Below the pieces are notes generated by a model, which was not told the DNA's origin, did not search any database, and saw only the letters and a list, made by a program, of their open reading frames with translations. A DNA stretch of 64,000 nt from positions 3,692,501-3,756,500 of the forward strand of contig JAOTOL010001662.1 in the NCBI GenBank assembly GCA_034440575.1. The letters are read 5' to 3'. The position numbers and the translations under genes were made by a program. Source of the stretch: Imbricaverruca yamaguchii. Its lineage: Eukaryota; Arthropoda; Thecostraca; Neoverrucidae. Positions 53,201 through 60,600 of this stretch are shown one piece after another. The stretch's first letter is position 1; each line of letters opens with the position of its first letter.

Positions 53201-55421
53201 GAGGAAATCACAGCCTGGTGAGATTGACGAGGCACTGGGGGGGGACGGTGGAGTGGCGGGGAAATCACAGCCTGGTGAGATTGACGAGGCACTGGGGGGG
53301 AGGTGGGACGGTGGAGTGGCGGGGAAATCACAGCCTGGTGAGATTGACGAGGCACTGGGGGAGGTGGGACGGTGGAGTGGCGGGGAAATCACAGCCTGGT
53401 GAGATTGACGAGGTACTGGGGGAGGTGGGACGGTGGAGTGGCGGGGAAATCACAGCCTGGTGAGATTGACGAGGCACTGGGGGGAGGTGGGACGGTGGAG
53501 TGGCGGGGAAATCACAGCCTGGTGAGATTGACGAGGCACTGGGGGGAGGTGGGACGGTGGAGTGGCGGGGAAATCACAGCCTGGTGAGATTGACGAGGCA
53601 CTGGGGGGGAGGTGGGACGGTGGAGTGGCGGGGAAATCACAGCCTGGTGAGATTGACGAGGCACTGGGGGGAGGTGGGACGGTGGAGTGGCGGGGAAATC
53701 ACAGCCTGGTGAGATTGACGAGGCACTGGGGGAGGTGGGACGGTGGAGTGGCGGGGAAATCACAGCCTGGTGAGATTGACGAGGCACTGGGGGGAGGTGG
53801 GACGGTGGAGTGGCGGGGAAATCACAGCCTGGTGAGATTGACGAGGCACTGGGGGGGGACGGTGGAGTGGCGGGGAAATCACAGCCTGGTGAGATTGACG
53901 AGGTACTGGGGGGGACGGTGGAGTGGCGGGACGATGGAGTGGCGGGAAATCACAGCCTGGTGAGATTGACGAGGCATGGGGCGGTGGGTGGCGGGGAAAT
54001 CACAGCCTGGTGAGATTGACGAGGCACTGGGGGGGGGGACGGTGGAGTGGCGGGGAAATCACAGCCTGGTGAGATTGGCGAGGCACTGGGGGGAGGACGG
54101 TGGAGTGGCGGGGAAATCATAGCCTGGTGAGATTGACGAGGTACTGGGGGGTGGGACGGTAGAGTGGCGGGGAAATCACAGCCTGGTGAGATTGACGAAG
54201 CACTGGGGGGGGACGGTGGAGTGGCGGGGAAATCACAGCCTGGTGAGATTGACGAGGCACTGGGGGAGGTGGGACGGTGGAGTGGCGGGGAAATCACAGC
54301 CTGGTGAGATTGACGAGGCACTGGGGGGGACGGTGGAGTGGCGGGGAAATCACAGCCTGGTGAGATTGACGAGGCACTGGGGGGGGACGGTGGAGTGGCG
54401 GGGAAATCACAGCCTGGTGAGATTGACGAGGTACTGGGGGGGGGGACGGTGGAGTGGCGGGGAAATCACAGCCTGGTGAGATTGACGAGGCACTGGGGGG
54501 AGGTGGGACGGTGGAGTGGCGGGGAAATCACAGCCTGGTGAGATTGACGAGGCACTGGGGGGGGGACGGTGGAGTGGCGGGGAAATCACAGCCTGGTGAG
54601 ATTGACGAGGCACTGGGGGGGGGTGGGACGGTGGAGTGGCGGGGAAATCACAGCCTGGTGAGATTGACGAGGCGAGTGTGCTGCTTCCCAGTAATGCGAT
54701 TTGTCGCAGCCAGCGGATACTAAGCTCGCGGTCAGGTCGCCATTGCCTTGGGGTATGGGTAGGTCAGAATAGCCTAGAGGTATGGGCAGATCATCATATT
54801 CTTGAGGTATGAGCACGTCGCCATGGCATTGAGGTGTGGGCAGGTCACCATAGCTTTGAGGCATGGGCAAAACGCCATAGCCTTGAGGTATGCGCGGTAC
54901 AAAGCATTGTCGATGCGCCGGGATGTGCATCATGACTATGAAAGCTACAATTACGGTTTGAGTTGTATTTACGTCGACAGCGTTTGTTCGACTGCATCTG
55001 TGTCGAACGAGCCAATACGTCACCTAAGTCACCGGGTGTCCAACGATGAGGGCAAATCACAGCGATATAGATGACCGAGCGACCGAGCGATATTGATGAC
55101 CGAGCGACACCGAGCGACCAAGCGATATTGATAATCGAGCGACACCGGGCGACCGGGCGATATTGATGACCGAGCGATGTTGATGGCCGAGCGAGATCGA
55201 ATGACACCGACACCGACATCGTTGCTGACATTGGTACTGACCCTGTACGGTGAGGTAGGCGTCTGCCCGGATCGCCGTCTGACCCCGGTTTGGCGATACT
55301 TGACACTGGAACCGACCGTCGTCATCCAGGGTCACGTTGGAGATCTCCAGGTCATGCACTCCTGACCCCGCGTCGCCCAACATCCGGTATTTTGGATACC
55401 CTGGTAGGGACCGCGAATAGC
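33185..55421 (-). CDS. sns/hbs (nephrin-like): Nephrin / Sns / Hibris-type Ig-superfamily adhesion receptor (3' part of the gene)
   Basis: A single-pass membrane receptor that binds Neph/Kirre-type partners in trans, used in arthropods for myoblast fusion and the nephrocyte diaphragm (family knowledge). Eighteen exon positions were placed on the minus strand, all with GT-AG borders and matching phases. Summed coding length from 55421 to the stop is 3623 bases with exon A, leaving no frame error. Order: Ig1 second half, Ig2-Ig9, FN3, membrane helix, tail. Diagnostic text includes SLPGYPKYRMLGD in Ig1, HNELGSKRQQIVLG and PPVGLKVVNVSHDSATLVW at Ig9-FN3, STKSETLHMYGNETVSSMS in the tail, and the terminal RGHLV (a PDZ-type ligand). 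Tail tyrosines include a YDVN site across an exon junction, comparable with Nck-type docking sites (inference). The signal peptide and Ig1 first half are missing from the window. I cannot separate Sns from Hibris. Confidence 0.93.
33505..33946 (-). repeat. 32-bp array of 3' splice-site copies, 14 units
   Basis: Minus-strand unit: GTGACCCGATGTTTGTGGTG then GCGGCAG and TGGCT. The final exon's own acceptor is the same GATGTTTGTGGTGGCGGCAG. All 14 units keep the CAG; two or three units are 30 bp. Moving to an upstream 32-bp copy would shift the frame. Confidence 0.93.
34149..35243 (-). repeat. 28-29-bp array of 5' splice-site copies, 38 units
   Basis: Minus-strand unit: TACACCTACACCGCCG then GTGAGTGCCACG(C). 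The first copy is the exon end itself (35227). I count 38 copies: 29 with intact GTGAGT, one GTGAAT, and 8 in which GT has become AT (plus strand ACTCATCGG). Confidence 0.95.
35227..35380 (-). CDS. nephrin-like: Exon: middle cytoplasmic tail, with multiplied 3' edge
   Basis: Acceptor GCCCGTGCAG; donor GCCG|GTGAGT; phase 0 to 1. It reads VNRHSYDPYTRGSVAEPSVE, YNNHLRSPSRCEYAPDQYVE and NSYTYTA. It is rich in tyrosines in acidic or proline contexts, as expected for phosphotyrosine docking. Its last 16-17 bases (TACACCTACACCGCCG) and donor form the unit of the 34149-35243 array. Read-through gives a stop after about ten codons. Confidence 0.94.
35381..36257 (-). other. Introns around the first tail exon, nothing else seen
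   Basis: 35381-35770 and 35893-36257 are ordinary intron sequence with no repeat or second frame that I can support. Confidence 0.5.
35771..35892 (-). CDS. nephrin-like: Exon: membrane-proximal cytoplasmic tail
   Basis: Acceptor CTCCCCCAG; donor GAC|GTAAGT; phase 1 to 0. It reads ASEASTKSETLHMYGNETVS, SMSVKSGESYPREDSMDDYD. This Ser/Tyr-rich block is similar to the Nephrin/Sns tail as I remember it. Joining to exon A gives Ala, joining to exon B gives Ser, at the shared codon. Confidence 0.93.
36258..36431 (-). CDS. nephrin-like: Alternative transmembrane exon B
   Basis: Acceptor GGCCCCGCAG; donor GCCT|GTGAGT; phase 1 to 1; 174 bases. It encodes an acidic juxtamembrane part (NAELVVFEEGK), the helix WIVIIVVSSVGGLLLLLNVV, then IRRRMRRDQQKVVESA. 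Compared with exon A the helix is conserved but the flanks differ. Retention of the following intron would stop about 17 codons later. Confidence 0.93.
36473..36637 (-). CDS. nephrin-like: Alternative transmembrane exon A
   Basis: Acceptor CTCGGCCAG; donor CCCG|GTGAGT; phase 1 to 1; 165 bases. It encodes a juxtamembrane stretch, the helix LTVIIVVVVGALLLLLNVVF, and a basic stop-transfer CYRRRQHRRKKP. It is homologous to exon B 41 bp downstream, and either one fits the frame of its neighbours. Confidence 0.93.
36638..37529 (-). other. Intron, no other feature seen
   Basis: Short (ACC)n at about 36717-36738. The rest is unremarkable. Confidence 0.5.
37530..37817 (-). repeat. Pyrimidine-rich minisatellite with acceptor-like units
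   Basis: Minus-strand units of about 22-44 bp: CGTTCGCTTCCTTCCCAG then CTGCTCCCTTCCGCTCCC. Each has a polypyrimidine tract ending in CAG, i.e. a decoy 3' splice site. The array starts 17 bp after the FN3 donor. Confidence 0.9.
37833..38028 (-). CDS. nephrin-like: Exon: second half of FN3
   Basis: Acceptor CCACCGTCAG; donor ACCG|GTGAGA; phase 0 to 1. It reads YRIRYGEQLAGGQLHYADV, then TLVGLQPSTGYTMAIMAYNQ, LGNSGYP and LKTT. The LxPxTxY motif is the FN3 hallmark. A pyrimidine-rich minisatellite starts 17 bp into the following intron. Confidence 0.95.
38029..39060 (-). other. Intron with a dispersed repeat copy
   Basis: 38870-39060 matches repeats at 28138-28260 and 39540-39690 (ACATATTTTCAG; TTACAAATTAGCATTAGCGGG; TGAACAATGAAGACATGCC). 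No other feature is supported. Confidence 0.6.
39090..39245 (-). repeat. Two-copy duplication of the Ig9-FN3 exon edge and donor
   Basis: 39090-39163 repeats 39181-39245 with an offset of 83-91 bp. It includes a second CAGGTCAGT donor and a decayed HDSATLVW-type frame reading HDSGTLTWVAGYS then stops. Confidence 0.8.
39187..39414 (-). CDS. nephrin-like: Exon: second half of Ig9 plus start of FN3
   Basis: Acceptor CTGAACAG; donor ATGCAG|GTCAGT; phase 0 to 0; 76 codons. It reads KVNDVQTSDYATYECVAHNE, LGSKRQQIVLGPPGAPDPP and VVNVSHDSATLVWTAGFDGG. The fused Ig-FN3 boundary and the DSATLVW strand are strong nephrin-family marks. A decayed second copy of its 3' edge lies at 39090-39170. Confidence 0.96.
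39540..39690. repeat. Dispersed repeat copy in an intron
   Basis: Shares ATGATAGTAAACCAAGGGG, CCCGACCCAC, GGATGCACCTCTAGTGGG and AATAATGAAGCTATGCC with the 28.1-kb and 38.9-kb copies. Confidence 0.65.
39837..40012 (-). CDS. nephrin-like: Exon: first half of Ig9
   Basis: Acceptor GCCACACAG; donor ACGCAG|GTGAGA; phase 1 to 0. It reads EPEVAPGAQFTRAAARVGTD, GHVRCRASGVPNVTFEWSKS and QKYQLSYTQ. Confidence 0.94.
40013..41234 (-). other. Intron, (TG)n microsatellite only
   Basis: (TG)n at 41195-41226 abuts the donor array. No other feature is supported. Confidence 0.55.
41235..42130 (-). repeat. 31-bp array of 5' splice-site copies, 29 units
   Basis: Minus-strand unit: CAGTCTACTGGTCAGAC then GTGAGTACAGCGGA. 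The unit adjoining the exon is the real Ig8 donor (42114). All 29 units keep GTGAGTAC. Variation is confined to other positions (AGACTG/AGACAG, GTAGAC/GTAAAC, GTCTG/GTATG, CCGC/CGGC). Confidence 0.96.
42114..42395 (-). CDS. nephrin-like: Exon: complete Ig8, with multiplied 3' edge
   Basis: Acceptor GCGTTTTCAG; donor CAGAC|GTGAGTAC; phase 1 to 1. It contains PPEIVTISSVVLVSTGEDAV, LECIADANPTTANMITWHR and RRDIGQFRCRVDNGIGQASA, ending SLLVR. The last 17 bases and first 14 intron bases form the unit of the 41235-42130 array. Reading on past the donor meets a stop about 12 codons later. Confidence 0.95.
42601..42864 (-). CDS. nephrin-like: Exon: complete Ig7, lacking both canonical cysteines
   Basis: Acceptor TATTCACAG; donor CAAT|GTGAGT; phase 1 to 1. 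It contains RPAFSQAVYSEDVLVDTSRS, LNLTASANPGDLTYRWTR and SDAGWYLLEARNAEGKSTAR. The B-strand position reads LTASA and the F-strand reads WYLLEA, so the usual disulfide pair is absent while the core Trp is kept. Paired loss suggests a real change, not an assembly error. Confidence 0.93.
42865..44224 (-). other. Intron with a 19-bp triplet repeat
   Basis: 43689-43748 holds three copies of ACAAAGAACCCTAAAGCAT. No other feature is supported. Confidence 0.6.
44225..44430. repeat. 29-bp minisatellite after the Ig6 donor, about 7 copies
   Basis: Unit CAGCTCAGATGACCGCACGG then TCACACGAG or TCACACGGG. It starts about 20 bp into the intron and is not obviously copied from the exon. Confidence 0.93.
44452..44579 (-). 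CDS. nephrin-like: Exon: second half of Ig6
   Basis: Acceptor CTTGTGACAG; donor TCAT|GTGAGT; phase 2 to 1. It reads SSSRLQLRKNLTWTDDGAEY, VCRSEVLVLTGAVQ and RSITLNVS. Minisatellites flank it on both sides (29-bp units after the donor, 35-bp units before the acceptor). Confidence 0.92.
44605..44740. repeat. 35-bp repeat before the Ig6b acceptor, about 4 copies
   Basis: Unit CGCACCAACATCTCAGCAG then GCGGCATCACATCACC, imperfect. Confidence 0.85.
45012..45195 (-). CDS. nephrin-like: Exon: first half of Ig6
   Basis: Acceptor ATTGGCAG; donor GAGG|GTACGT; phase 1 to 2. It reads PPSGLKLKVRPERLRSGSQA, then ILTCESRPSFPAADLTWWRD. The Ig6 domain is split within the loop after GVHGG. Confidence 0.92.
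45663..45953 (-). CDS. nephrin-like: Exon: complete Ig5
   Basis: Acceptor CTTTCAG; donor TATT|GTAAGT; phase 1 to 1; 291 bases, the same length as the Ig3 exon. It contains PKPPSILGYEPGTYLRAGER, VSLTCIAPGGNPPATLTWYR and DNGRVYRCDSQNSA. Confidence 0.95.
46274..46439 (-). CDS. nephrin-like: Exon: second half of Ig4
   Basis: Acceptor CCCGTGCAG; donor TTGC|GTAAGT; phase 0 to 1. It reads WSSRSNISTTVPPGMEQNMM, VACYALNPALG and TTKVTVL. The VACYALNP F-strand cysteine completes Ig4. Confidence 0.94.
46853..46989 (-). CDS. nephrin-like: Exon: first half of Ig4
   Basis: Acceptor GTTTTTCAG; donor AAC|GTAAGT; phase 1 to 0. It reads GPETVTIHGTQEAKGGESVH, then MTCVTSGSNPPSNITWVING. It carries the B-strand Cys and C-strand Trp. 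Confidence 0.94.
47620..48333. repeat. GC-rich, CpG-rich degenerate minisatellite after the Ig3 donor
   Basis: Plus-strand blocks CGGCCGGCCGACCACCGACC and CCCCGCCCCCGCC alternate with CCCATCGCCAACCGCG in nested units of roughly 80-120 bp. The minus strand is G-rich with many GGGGGCGG runs. The 200-350-codon frames on both strands are artefacts. Confidence 0.93.
48334..48624 (-). CDS. nephrin-like: Exon: complete Ig3
   Basis: Acceptor TGCCCACAG; donor CAAT|GTGAGC; phase 1 to 1; 291 bases. It contains PPGAPTISGY, RRTLTCTASGGNPPAQLAWL, then DLGAEYRCRATSPVQA. Both Ig cysteines and the Trp are present. The exon is very GC-rich, as is the repeat that follows it. Its first 50 bases plus acceptor are duplicated 85 bp upstream. 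Confidence 0.95.
48575..48716 (-). repeat. 85-bp duplication of the Ig3 exon start with its acceptor
   Basis: 48660-48716 repeats 48575-48631. The copy has an acceptor (CGCACAG) and reads TPPGRPEISGHTEGKVV, paralogous to the exon's PPGAPTISGYTDSEVV, followed by a GTGAGC donor-like site. A shorter third copy may start at 48741. Confidence 0.85.
48940..49145 (-). repeat. 59-bp repeats carrying copies of the Ig2b exon edge
   Basis: Plus-strand CAGAGAACGGAGAGTCCCAT starts at 48971 and 49030, a shorter form at 49089 (exactly 59 bp apart). The real edge is at 49121 (CAGAGCACGGAGAGTCGTAC). A more diverged copy is at about 48943. On the minus strand the copies read FNGTLRSL and SMGLSVLC, against NSTVRLSVL in the exon. 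The copied donors have decayed to GTGGTG and GTGCGT. Confidence 0.88.
49122..49301 (-). CDS. nephrin-like: Exon: second half of Ig2
   Basis: Acceptor TGTTTTCAG; donor GCTCT|GTGAGTAA; phase 1 to 1. It reads TTSVVTIRPTAADDGASFSC, then VAKHPAI and NSTVRLSVL. The last 25 bases of this exon and the donor have been copied three to four times into the adjacent intron (48940-49110). Confidence 0.93.
49302..50274 (-). other. Intron, no other feature seen
   Basis: AT-rich unique-looking intron sequence; short frames are unsupported. Confidence 0.5.
50275..50680. repeat. About 29-bp minisatellite, 14 copies
   Basis: Unit CAGTCAGGAAACGCTCCGAC then ATTGTGACC, with a subset reading TATTATGACTACAGTTGGG arranged in alternation near the right end. 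Confidence 0.93.
50975..51290. repeat. 6/12-bp GCCGTG / ACCGTG / GCCAGTA repeat
   Basis: Irregular mix of GCCGTG, ACCGTG, TCCGTG and GCCAGTAGCCGTG. It lies within 100 bp of the Ig2a donor and keeps all frames open. Confidence 0.93.
51385..51546 (-). CDS. nephrin-like: Exon: first half of Ig2
   Basis: Acceptor GTTTTCAG; donor CCTG|GTGAGT; phase 1 to 1. It encodes GLYQIRERRQLTLKCDVTGA, then SVQWQRNGVDISP, giving the B-strand cysteine and C-strand tryptophan of an Ig fold. Its donor is followed within 100 bp by a hexamer/dodecamer array. Confidence 0.92.
51547..53189 (-). other. Intron between Ig1 and Ig2 exons, no other gene seen
   Basis: Overlapping frames on both strands around 52130-52770 show no recognisable domain. 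Confidence 0.45.
53190..54675. repeat. About 58-60-bp minisatellite, about 25 copies
   Basis: Unit: GGACGGTGGAGTGGCGGGGA, AATCACAGCCTGGTGAGATT, GACGAGGCACTGGGGGG, with a variable G run. Very homogeneous. On the plus strand each unit has CCTG|GTGAGAT, donor-like but antisense to the nephrin gene. Confidence 0.97.
54735..54900. repeat. 30-bp degenerate repeat, about 6 copies
   Basis: Unit approximates CCTTGAGGTATGGGCAGGTC then ACCATAG. Confidence 0.8.
55060..55210. repeat. 18-bp CGAGCGATATTGATGACC repeat after the Ig1 donor
   Basis: About eight imperfect units alternating with CGAGCGACACCGAGCG, starting about 40 bp into the intron. Confidence 0.88.
55242..55421 (-). CDS. nephrin-like: Exon: second half of Ig1
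   Basis: Acceptor TCCTTGCAG; donor CAGG|GTCAGT; phase 1 to 1; 60 codons. It reads YSRSLPGYPKYRMLGD, then DLEISNVTLDDDGRFQCQV and RADAYLTVQ. The PGYPKYRMLGD strand and the F-strand cysteine in DDGRFQC are characteristic of nephrin-family Ig1. The partner cysteine must be in the preceding exon, which I could not find up to 64000. Confidence 0.93.
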
Positions 55422-57924
55422 CTGCAAGGAGGACAGAAACGGTTAATCCGGTATTGATTGATTAAAGGCACAGGTGAATCCCGGTAGTGACAGCCTCTCT
55501 TGCAATGCGCGCAAAGAGGAACGTGGAAAATTATGCACATGAACAATTCATGGTGCTATCATCACGTCATTTCAAGGAAGCAAATATCAGTGGCATGTAC
55601 AATTACTTGTTCTTGGCTTCGAGCAAATTCATGCTTTCCGCCCCACATCGTAGATACTACTTGTCGATGCTTCAGTTCACGTTTGACAGCATAATCGAAT
55701 GCACGTGCATAACACGTCCGCATGTATAAAACGCATGGCTGGATGTCACAGCCAAGATCAGCAACACGAGGCACGATGGAAAAACTCAACACCGCCACAA
55801 CTTGATGTCCATTTGGCATTAGTTATTATCCAATGGCATGGATGCTATGACTACTAAACCATCCATGCCTGAGTAACTTCAGTGCTGGGTTCACACACAA
55901 CGTCCAAGCCATCGTATCGCGCAGGCGTTACTTCGACATATGATGGAACGGAAACTCGCTTTGGACATGAAACCAAAATCGGCCCGATTCAGGAAATATA
56001 ATTAAAGTAAAAATAGATCTACAAATTGAGAGATTTTCATATTTGACATCAGTTTACCAGGAGGAAACTTGGACCGTAACCGTGGTCATCTGTTGATAAA
56101 ATTGCCATAGTCCGAACTACCATACAGAATGCGTATCGTCAGTGCATTCGACTACAAGGCTGGCAGCCCTGTCTCTAACGTAATTTCCCTCTCACCTTCT
56201 TCAGAGATCCTAAGGAGGGAGTAGCCAGGGGCACTGGGACCGTCCTCTTATATTTCAATAAGGAGCTCGGGTGCCAGCCTGAATTGGCCCAGCGGCAGAG
56301 GAAAATTCAATGCACACACGTCGTATCTGGGTGTCCACTGAACTACATTCACCCACATTGCTGCACCCTCTCCCGAACCGTCATGGTTGCACACCTGGAG
56401 ACCCTCCACCGCATGCGTCACCACTTCGGAACGTAGATCATAGCTATATTGTTTGGCGTTAGTATGCAGTCCTAGATAATGGCTATGCTAGTACTCGACC
56501 CAAATTGCCACTACGTCCCTGGCGTAAACAAGTGCTCCAACTCAACTCAGTTTGTTGCCGCGTTCTATCCATTGCAGCCAGCCTTCGTAGCGTTCGCTCT
56601 ATCCAACGCACAATAGCTTCTGAAGAATGCCACAAACTTTACATCGCTAAGCACACAAACACTGAACAACACACTGTAAACCGCTTCGTGGAAAACATTG
56701 GCTCGCAGTTGTTCACTTGACAATATCAGCGATGTGTTTACGTTTTGTCTTGAACAGCACAGTGAAGAGGAGGTGAAGCATGAAGAGAGGAAAACACTTT
56801 GCGTAATTAATATCTTCCTCCTTCAGACGTGGTTGGACTGGTGCCACAATGTTCAGTCACTACAAACGAAGCCTCTGATCTATACCATCCAACGCGGAAA
56901 CCCTTCCAAACTTATGGCATATGAGCGTGCTGTACCTCGGCTGATATCAAGGTGCTGAGCCCCTGGGTGAGTGTGCTGTACCTCGAATGGCATCCACGTG
57001 CTGAGCCACTCAATGAGAGTGTTGTACCTCGGCTAATATCCAGGTGCTGGGCCACTTGGTGAATGCTCTCCATCAGCTACTACGAGAAGCTCGAATGCAT
57101 ATACATATAAGTGAAACTGAAACGCTGTAATGTTCTCTTCTCATGTCTTGAATGCAATGTACCAGAATAACGGTTCTTGCTGCCTTGGGAGCGACATGCG
57201 ATAACACCCTGAGTGAGTGTTGATGACTGACTGCGCATTAGGTATTGCATACTATGACAAATTTGAATACGTCTGCCTATAATGTATTGCCTGCCATGGT
57301 AAGATTTAAGAACATCGTAAGCAATGACCTAAACGCTGACTAAGCGCGTTCAATTACAAATGAATGCTAACGATTAGAAGCAACAGATCAATTCTTCAGC
57401 GATCAAAAGATAAATATGCCGGCAATCTGCAATGCTGGAAAGGCTACCGAGTGGAGTGAATAATCCAAGTCACGACACAAAATCATTGGTGACCATTACT
57501 GTTCCAATAGCTTCCCTATGATGAAGGTGCGATTTAAAATGCGAGTTTTTATCGTGCTTCCTTATTATTTTTGTAACGTCAGCGTAGGCTGAAACTGTGC
57601 ACATGTCCTACCTGAAATGTTTCATGCCCATATCCGATTACCGTTTCCCTGACAATCCGATTCACTTTACAGTTCAAATTCGTCGTGAGAAACGACAAGT
57701 CGATTTTCATCGCGGCACCAGAATTGCCGACAAACGTTGGGCTGGCTGGCAGAGCGGCCGGCCTGGCGCCACCGCACCACCCCTGGCCGGTGGCAGGCCC
57801 GGCCGCGCCAGGGCAGAGAGCTGACCGCCTCGCCTCGGGCGACGATGCAGGCTGGCCGGTCCGTGACGTCACCGGACAGATAACAGCCGTCAGCCCGGCT
57901 GCCGAACACGCTGTGTTGTGGCGC
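55422..57924. other. No gene identified; one weak minus-strand frame
   Basis: At 56262-56490 minus a frame reads HYLGLHTNAKQYSYDLRSEV, HAVEGLQVCNHDGSGEGAAM, WVNVVQWTPRYDVCALNFPL, then LGQFRLAPELLIEI and a stop. It is protein-like but unassigned. The missing first half of Ig1 was looked for here (WxxDG followed by a phase-1 donor) and not found. Confidence 0.25.
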
Positions 57925-58370
57925 GGCCGGTGACACAGCAGCGGCCGTCGACACAACAGCGGCTGGTGACACAGCAACGGCCGGTGACACAACAGCGGCC
58001 GTCGACACAGCAGCAGCCGTCGACACAACAACAGCCGGTGACACAACAGCAGCCGTCGACACAGCAGCGGCCGTCGACACAGCAGCAGCCGTCGACACAG
58101 CAGCGGCCGTTGACACAGCAGCGGCCGTTGACACAGCAGCGGCCGTTGACACAGCAGCGGCCGTTGACACAGCAGCGGCCGTTGACACAGCAGCGGCCGG
58201 TGACACAGCAGCAGCCGTCGACACAGCAGCGGCCGTTGACACAGCAGCGGCCGTTGACACAGCAGCGGCCGTTGACACAGCAGCGGCCGTTGACACAGCA
58301 GCGGCCGTTGACACAGCAGCGGCCGGTGACACAGCAGCGGCCGGTGACACAGCAACGGCCGGCGTTTGAC
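57925..58370. repeat. 18-bp CAGCAGCGGCCGTTGACA array, about 25 copies
   Basis: GTTGACACAGCAGCGGCC and GTCGACACAGCAGCAGCC variants. Since 18 is a multiple of 3, five frames stay open as hexapeptide repeats (QQRPLT, STAAAV, CQRPLL, CCVNGR). There is no start context or splice evidence for a protein. Confidence 0.96.
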
Positions 58371-59354
58371 GCGGCGCCCACGCGGACACGGCCTACGCGG
58401 CAACACAAATTATCCAGAACGTATGGCGAACGAACCCATCGCTTTGCCGAGCTGTACGCTCCATGGTCCATGTGAGGTGTGAAAAGCATAATGCTATCCA
58501 GAGAGCGCATCCCAATTACTAAACACACACAGGCCATGACAGCTCATGACAGGTCGTGTCTGCAGGCTGACCCGCCCAGCCCACGTGTCGGTGTAGCAGA
58601 TATATTTCCTCTTGAAGCCGGTGCCGCCTGTGCCAGTTATTCTGACTGTTAATTACGCTGACTAGCTGCTTCTGACATCACCAACCCGTTCCTACAAGTG
58701 GCCGCGCTGCATAGTAGCTCGACTGCCGCCCAAATTGCGAGGTTGACCAAACAAAATGAAGAGTTGACCAGTGTCCATGCTCATTCATCCATTAGTTAGT
58801 TATTGGGGCTTTTGGGTGCATAGACTACATTGGACATGCAGCAACCATCCTTCATCAGTAATTAGTCCTGAGCAAACAGTGTCCGGTGGCTTTAATGCAT
58901 GGGTCGAATTAGCTGGCCAACTTGACGGGGAAGGGATCTAACATTCATCTTCATGGAGTATCCAAGGATACCTAACCAAGAATACGCTGTTCTTGGCTTT
59001 GCTAATGCCATGAAGTTCAGCTATCGCCTGCGTCAATATAGTTTCCCTTCCATGTAAACAACTAGCCCCCTTAATTCGAAAGAAATGTTTTGATTTCCCC
59101 ACCAACTCGTAATCTATGACTGAGATATATGACTGAGATATATGGCTGAGATTTATGACTGAGATCTGGGACTGAGATATATGACACTGAGATCTACGAC
59201 TGAGAGCAGTAAGACCTATGAATCGAGTGCCCCGCATCATCAGAGACAGTAGCACATCCTCTGATAGGCTGCCGGAGGCCAGCAGCCCGGAAGCAGGTCG
59301 CGCGCGTTTCGTACATCTCCCAAGACGGCCGTCCCGCTGCACACACTGGCCAGC
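58371..59354. other. Intergenic, no gene seen
   Basis: 59110-59210 has a short ATATGACTGAG repeat. No supported gene. Confidence 0.5.
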
Positions 59355-59838
59355 TCACGGTAGCGCTCGTCAGCTCTCTGGCCTCCACAGGGCCAGCTGA
59401 CGGTAGCGCTCGTCAGCTCTCTGGCCTCCACAGGGCCAGCTGACGGTAGCGCTCGTCAGCTCTCTGGCCTCCACAGGGCCAGCTGACGGTAGCGCTCGTC
59501 AGCTATCTGGCCTCCACAGGGCCAGCTGACGGTAGCGCTCGTCAGCTCTCTGGCCACAGGCCAGCTGAGGGTAGCGCTCGTCAGCTATCTGGCCTCCACA
59601 GGGCCAGCTGACGGTAGCGCTCGTCAGCTATCTGGCCTCCACAGGGCCAGCTGACGGTAGCGCTCGTCAGCTCTCTGGCCACAGGGCCAGCTGACGGTAG
59701 CGCTCGTCAGCTCTCTGGCCTCCACAGGGCCAGCTGAGGGTAGCGCTCGTCAGCTATCTGGCCTCCACAGGGCCAGCTGAGGGTAGCGCTCGTCAGCTCT
59801 CTGGCCTCCACAGGGCCAGCTGAGGGTAGCGCTCGTCG
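59355..59838. repeat. 43-bp minisatellite, about 11 copies
   Basis: Unit: GCCAGCTGACGGTAGCGCTC, GTCAGCTCTCTGG, CCTCCACAGG, with some copies lacking CCTC. Confidence 0.95.
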
Positions 59839-59840
59839 GT

Positions 59841-59933
<93 letters not shown>

Positions 59934-59962
59934 CTCTCTCTCTCTCTTTATCTCTCTCTCGG
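59839..59962. repeat. (CT)n-(AT)n-(CT)n microsatellite
   Basis: CT dinucleotides, then TATATA from about 59903 to 59929, then CT again. Confidence 0.98.
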
Positions 59963-60355
59963 TTCACGGTTGTCTCGCCTACACAGAGCCAGGTGGCGGC
60001 GGCTATTGGTGCCCGCGCGGCTCTCAGAAGCAGTGGACGGCGGCGACCCACTTCATGCCGGCGGCCAATTTTCCTAATGATTCGAGCGATCGAGGGCACT
60101 AATTGCGGTTGGAACGACGCGCCAAGATGATGCCGATAATTCGCCCCGATGGCCCCGATCCACCATCGACTGAGCGCCGGCCGACGAGTCCCGTCGGTGG
60201 CGATGCACGAGCCACCAGGCTCGTTGGCGTGACACGGTTGGGGGAGACTCTGAATTCTGATCACCCGCATGGAAAACACAGTGATTACGCTGCCCTGCAT
60301 ATAGATAGGCTGCCGTCCGTATTGCAATCGATTAGTATCATCAGGAAGGGCCACA

Positions 60356-60600
60356 TGTGGTGGTGGTGGTGGTGGTGGTGGTGGTGGTGGTGGTGGTGGT
60401 GGTGGTGGTGGTGGTGGTGGTGGTGGTGGTGGTGGTGGTGGTGGTGGTGGTGGTGGTGGTGGTGGTGGTGGTGGATGTGGTGATGGTGGTGGTGATGGTG
60501 GTGGTGGTGGTGGTGGTGGTTATGGTGATGGTGATGGTGATGGTGATGGTGGTGGTGATGGTGGTGGTGGTGGCGGTTATGGTGGTGGTGGTGGTCGCGT
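60356..60600. repeat. (TGG)n trinucleotide tract, then degenerate GGTGAT
   Basis: About 39 uninterrupted TGG triplets to 60473, followed by TGGTGATGG-type units. The poly-Trp, poly-Val and poly-Thr frames here are artefacts. Confidence 0.98.

Noticed and set aside
57667..57900. GC-rich minus-strand text as the missing first Ig1 exon
   Set aside because: No B-strand cysteine, W-x-x-D-G pattern or phase-1 donor fits the 55421 acceptor; the frame runs into the 18-bp array.
57579..58537. Hexapeptide-repeat proteins on both strands
   Set aside because: An 18-bp stop-free array keeps five frames open at once, so no frame is favoured.
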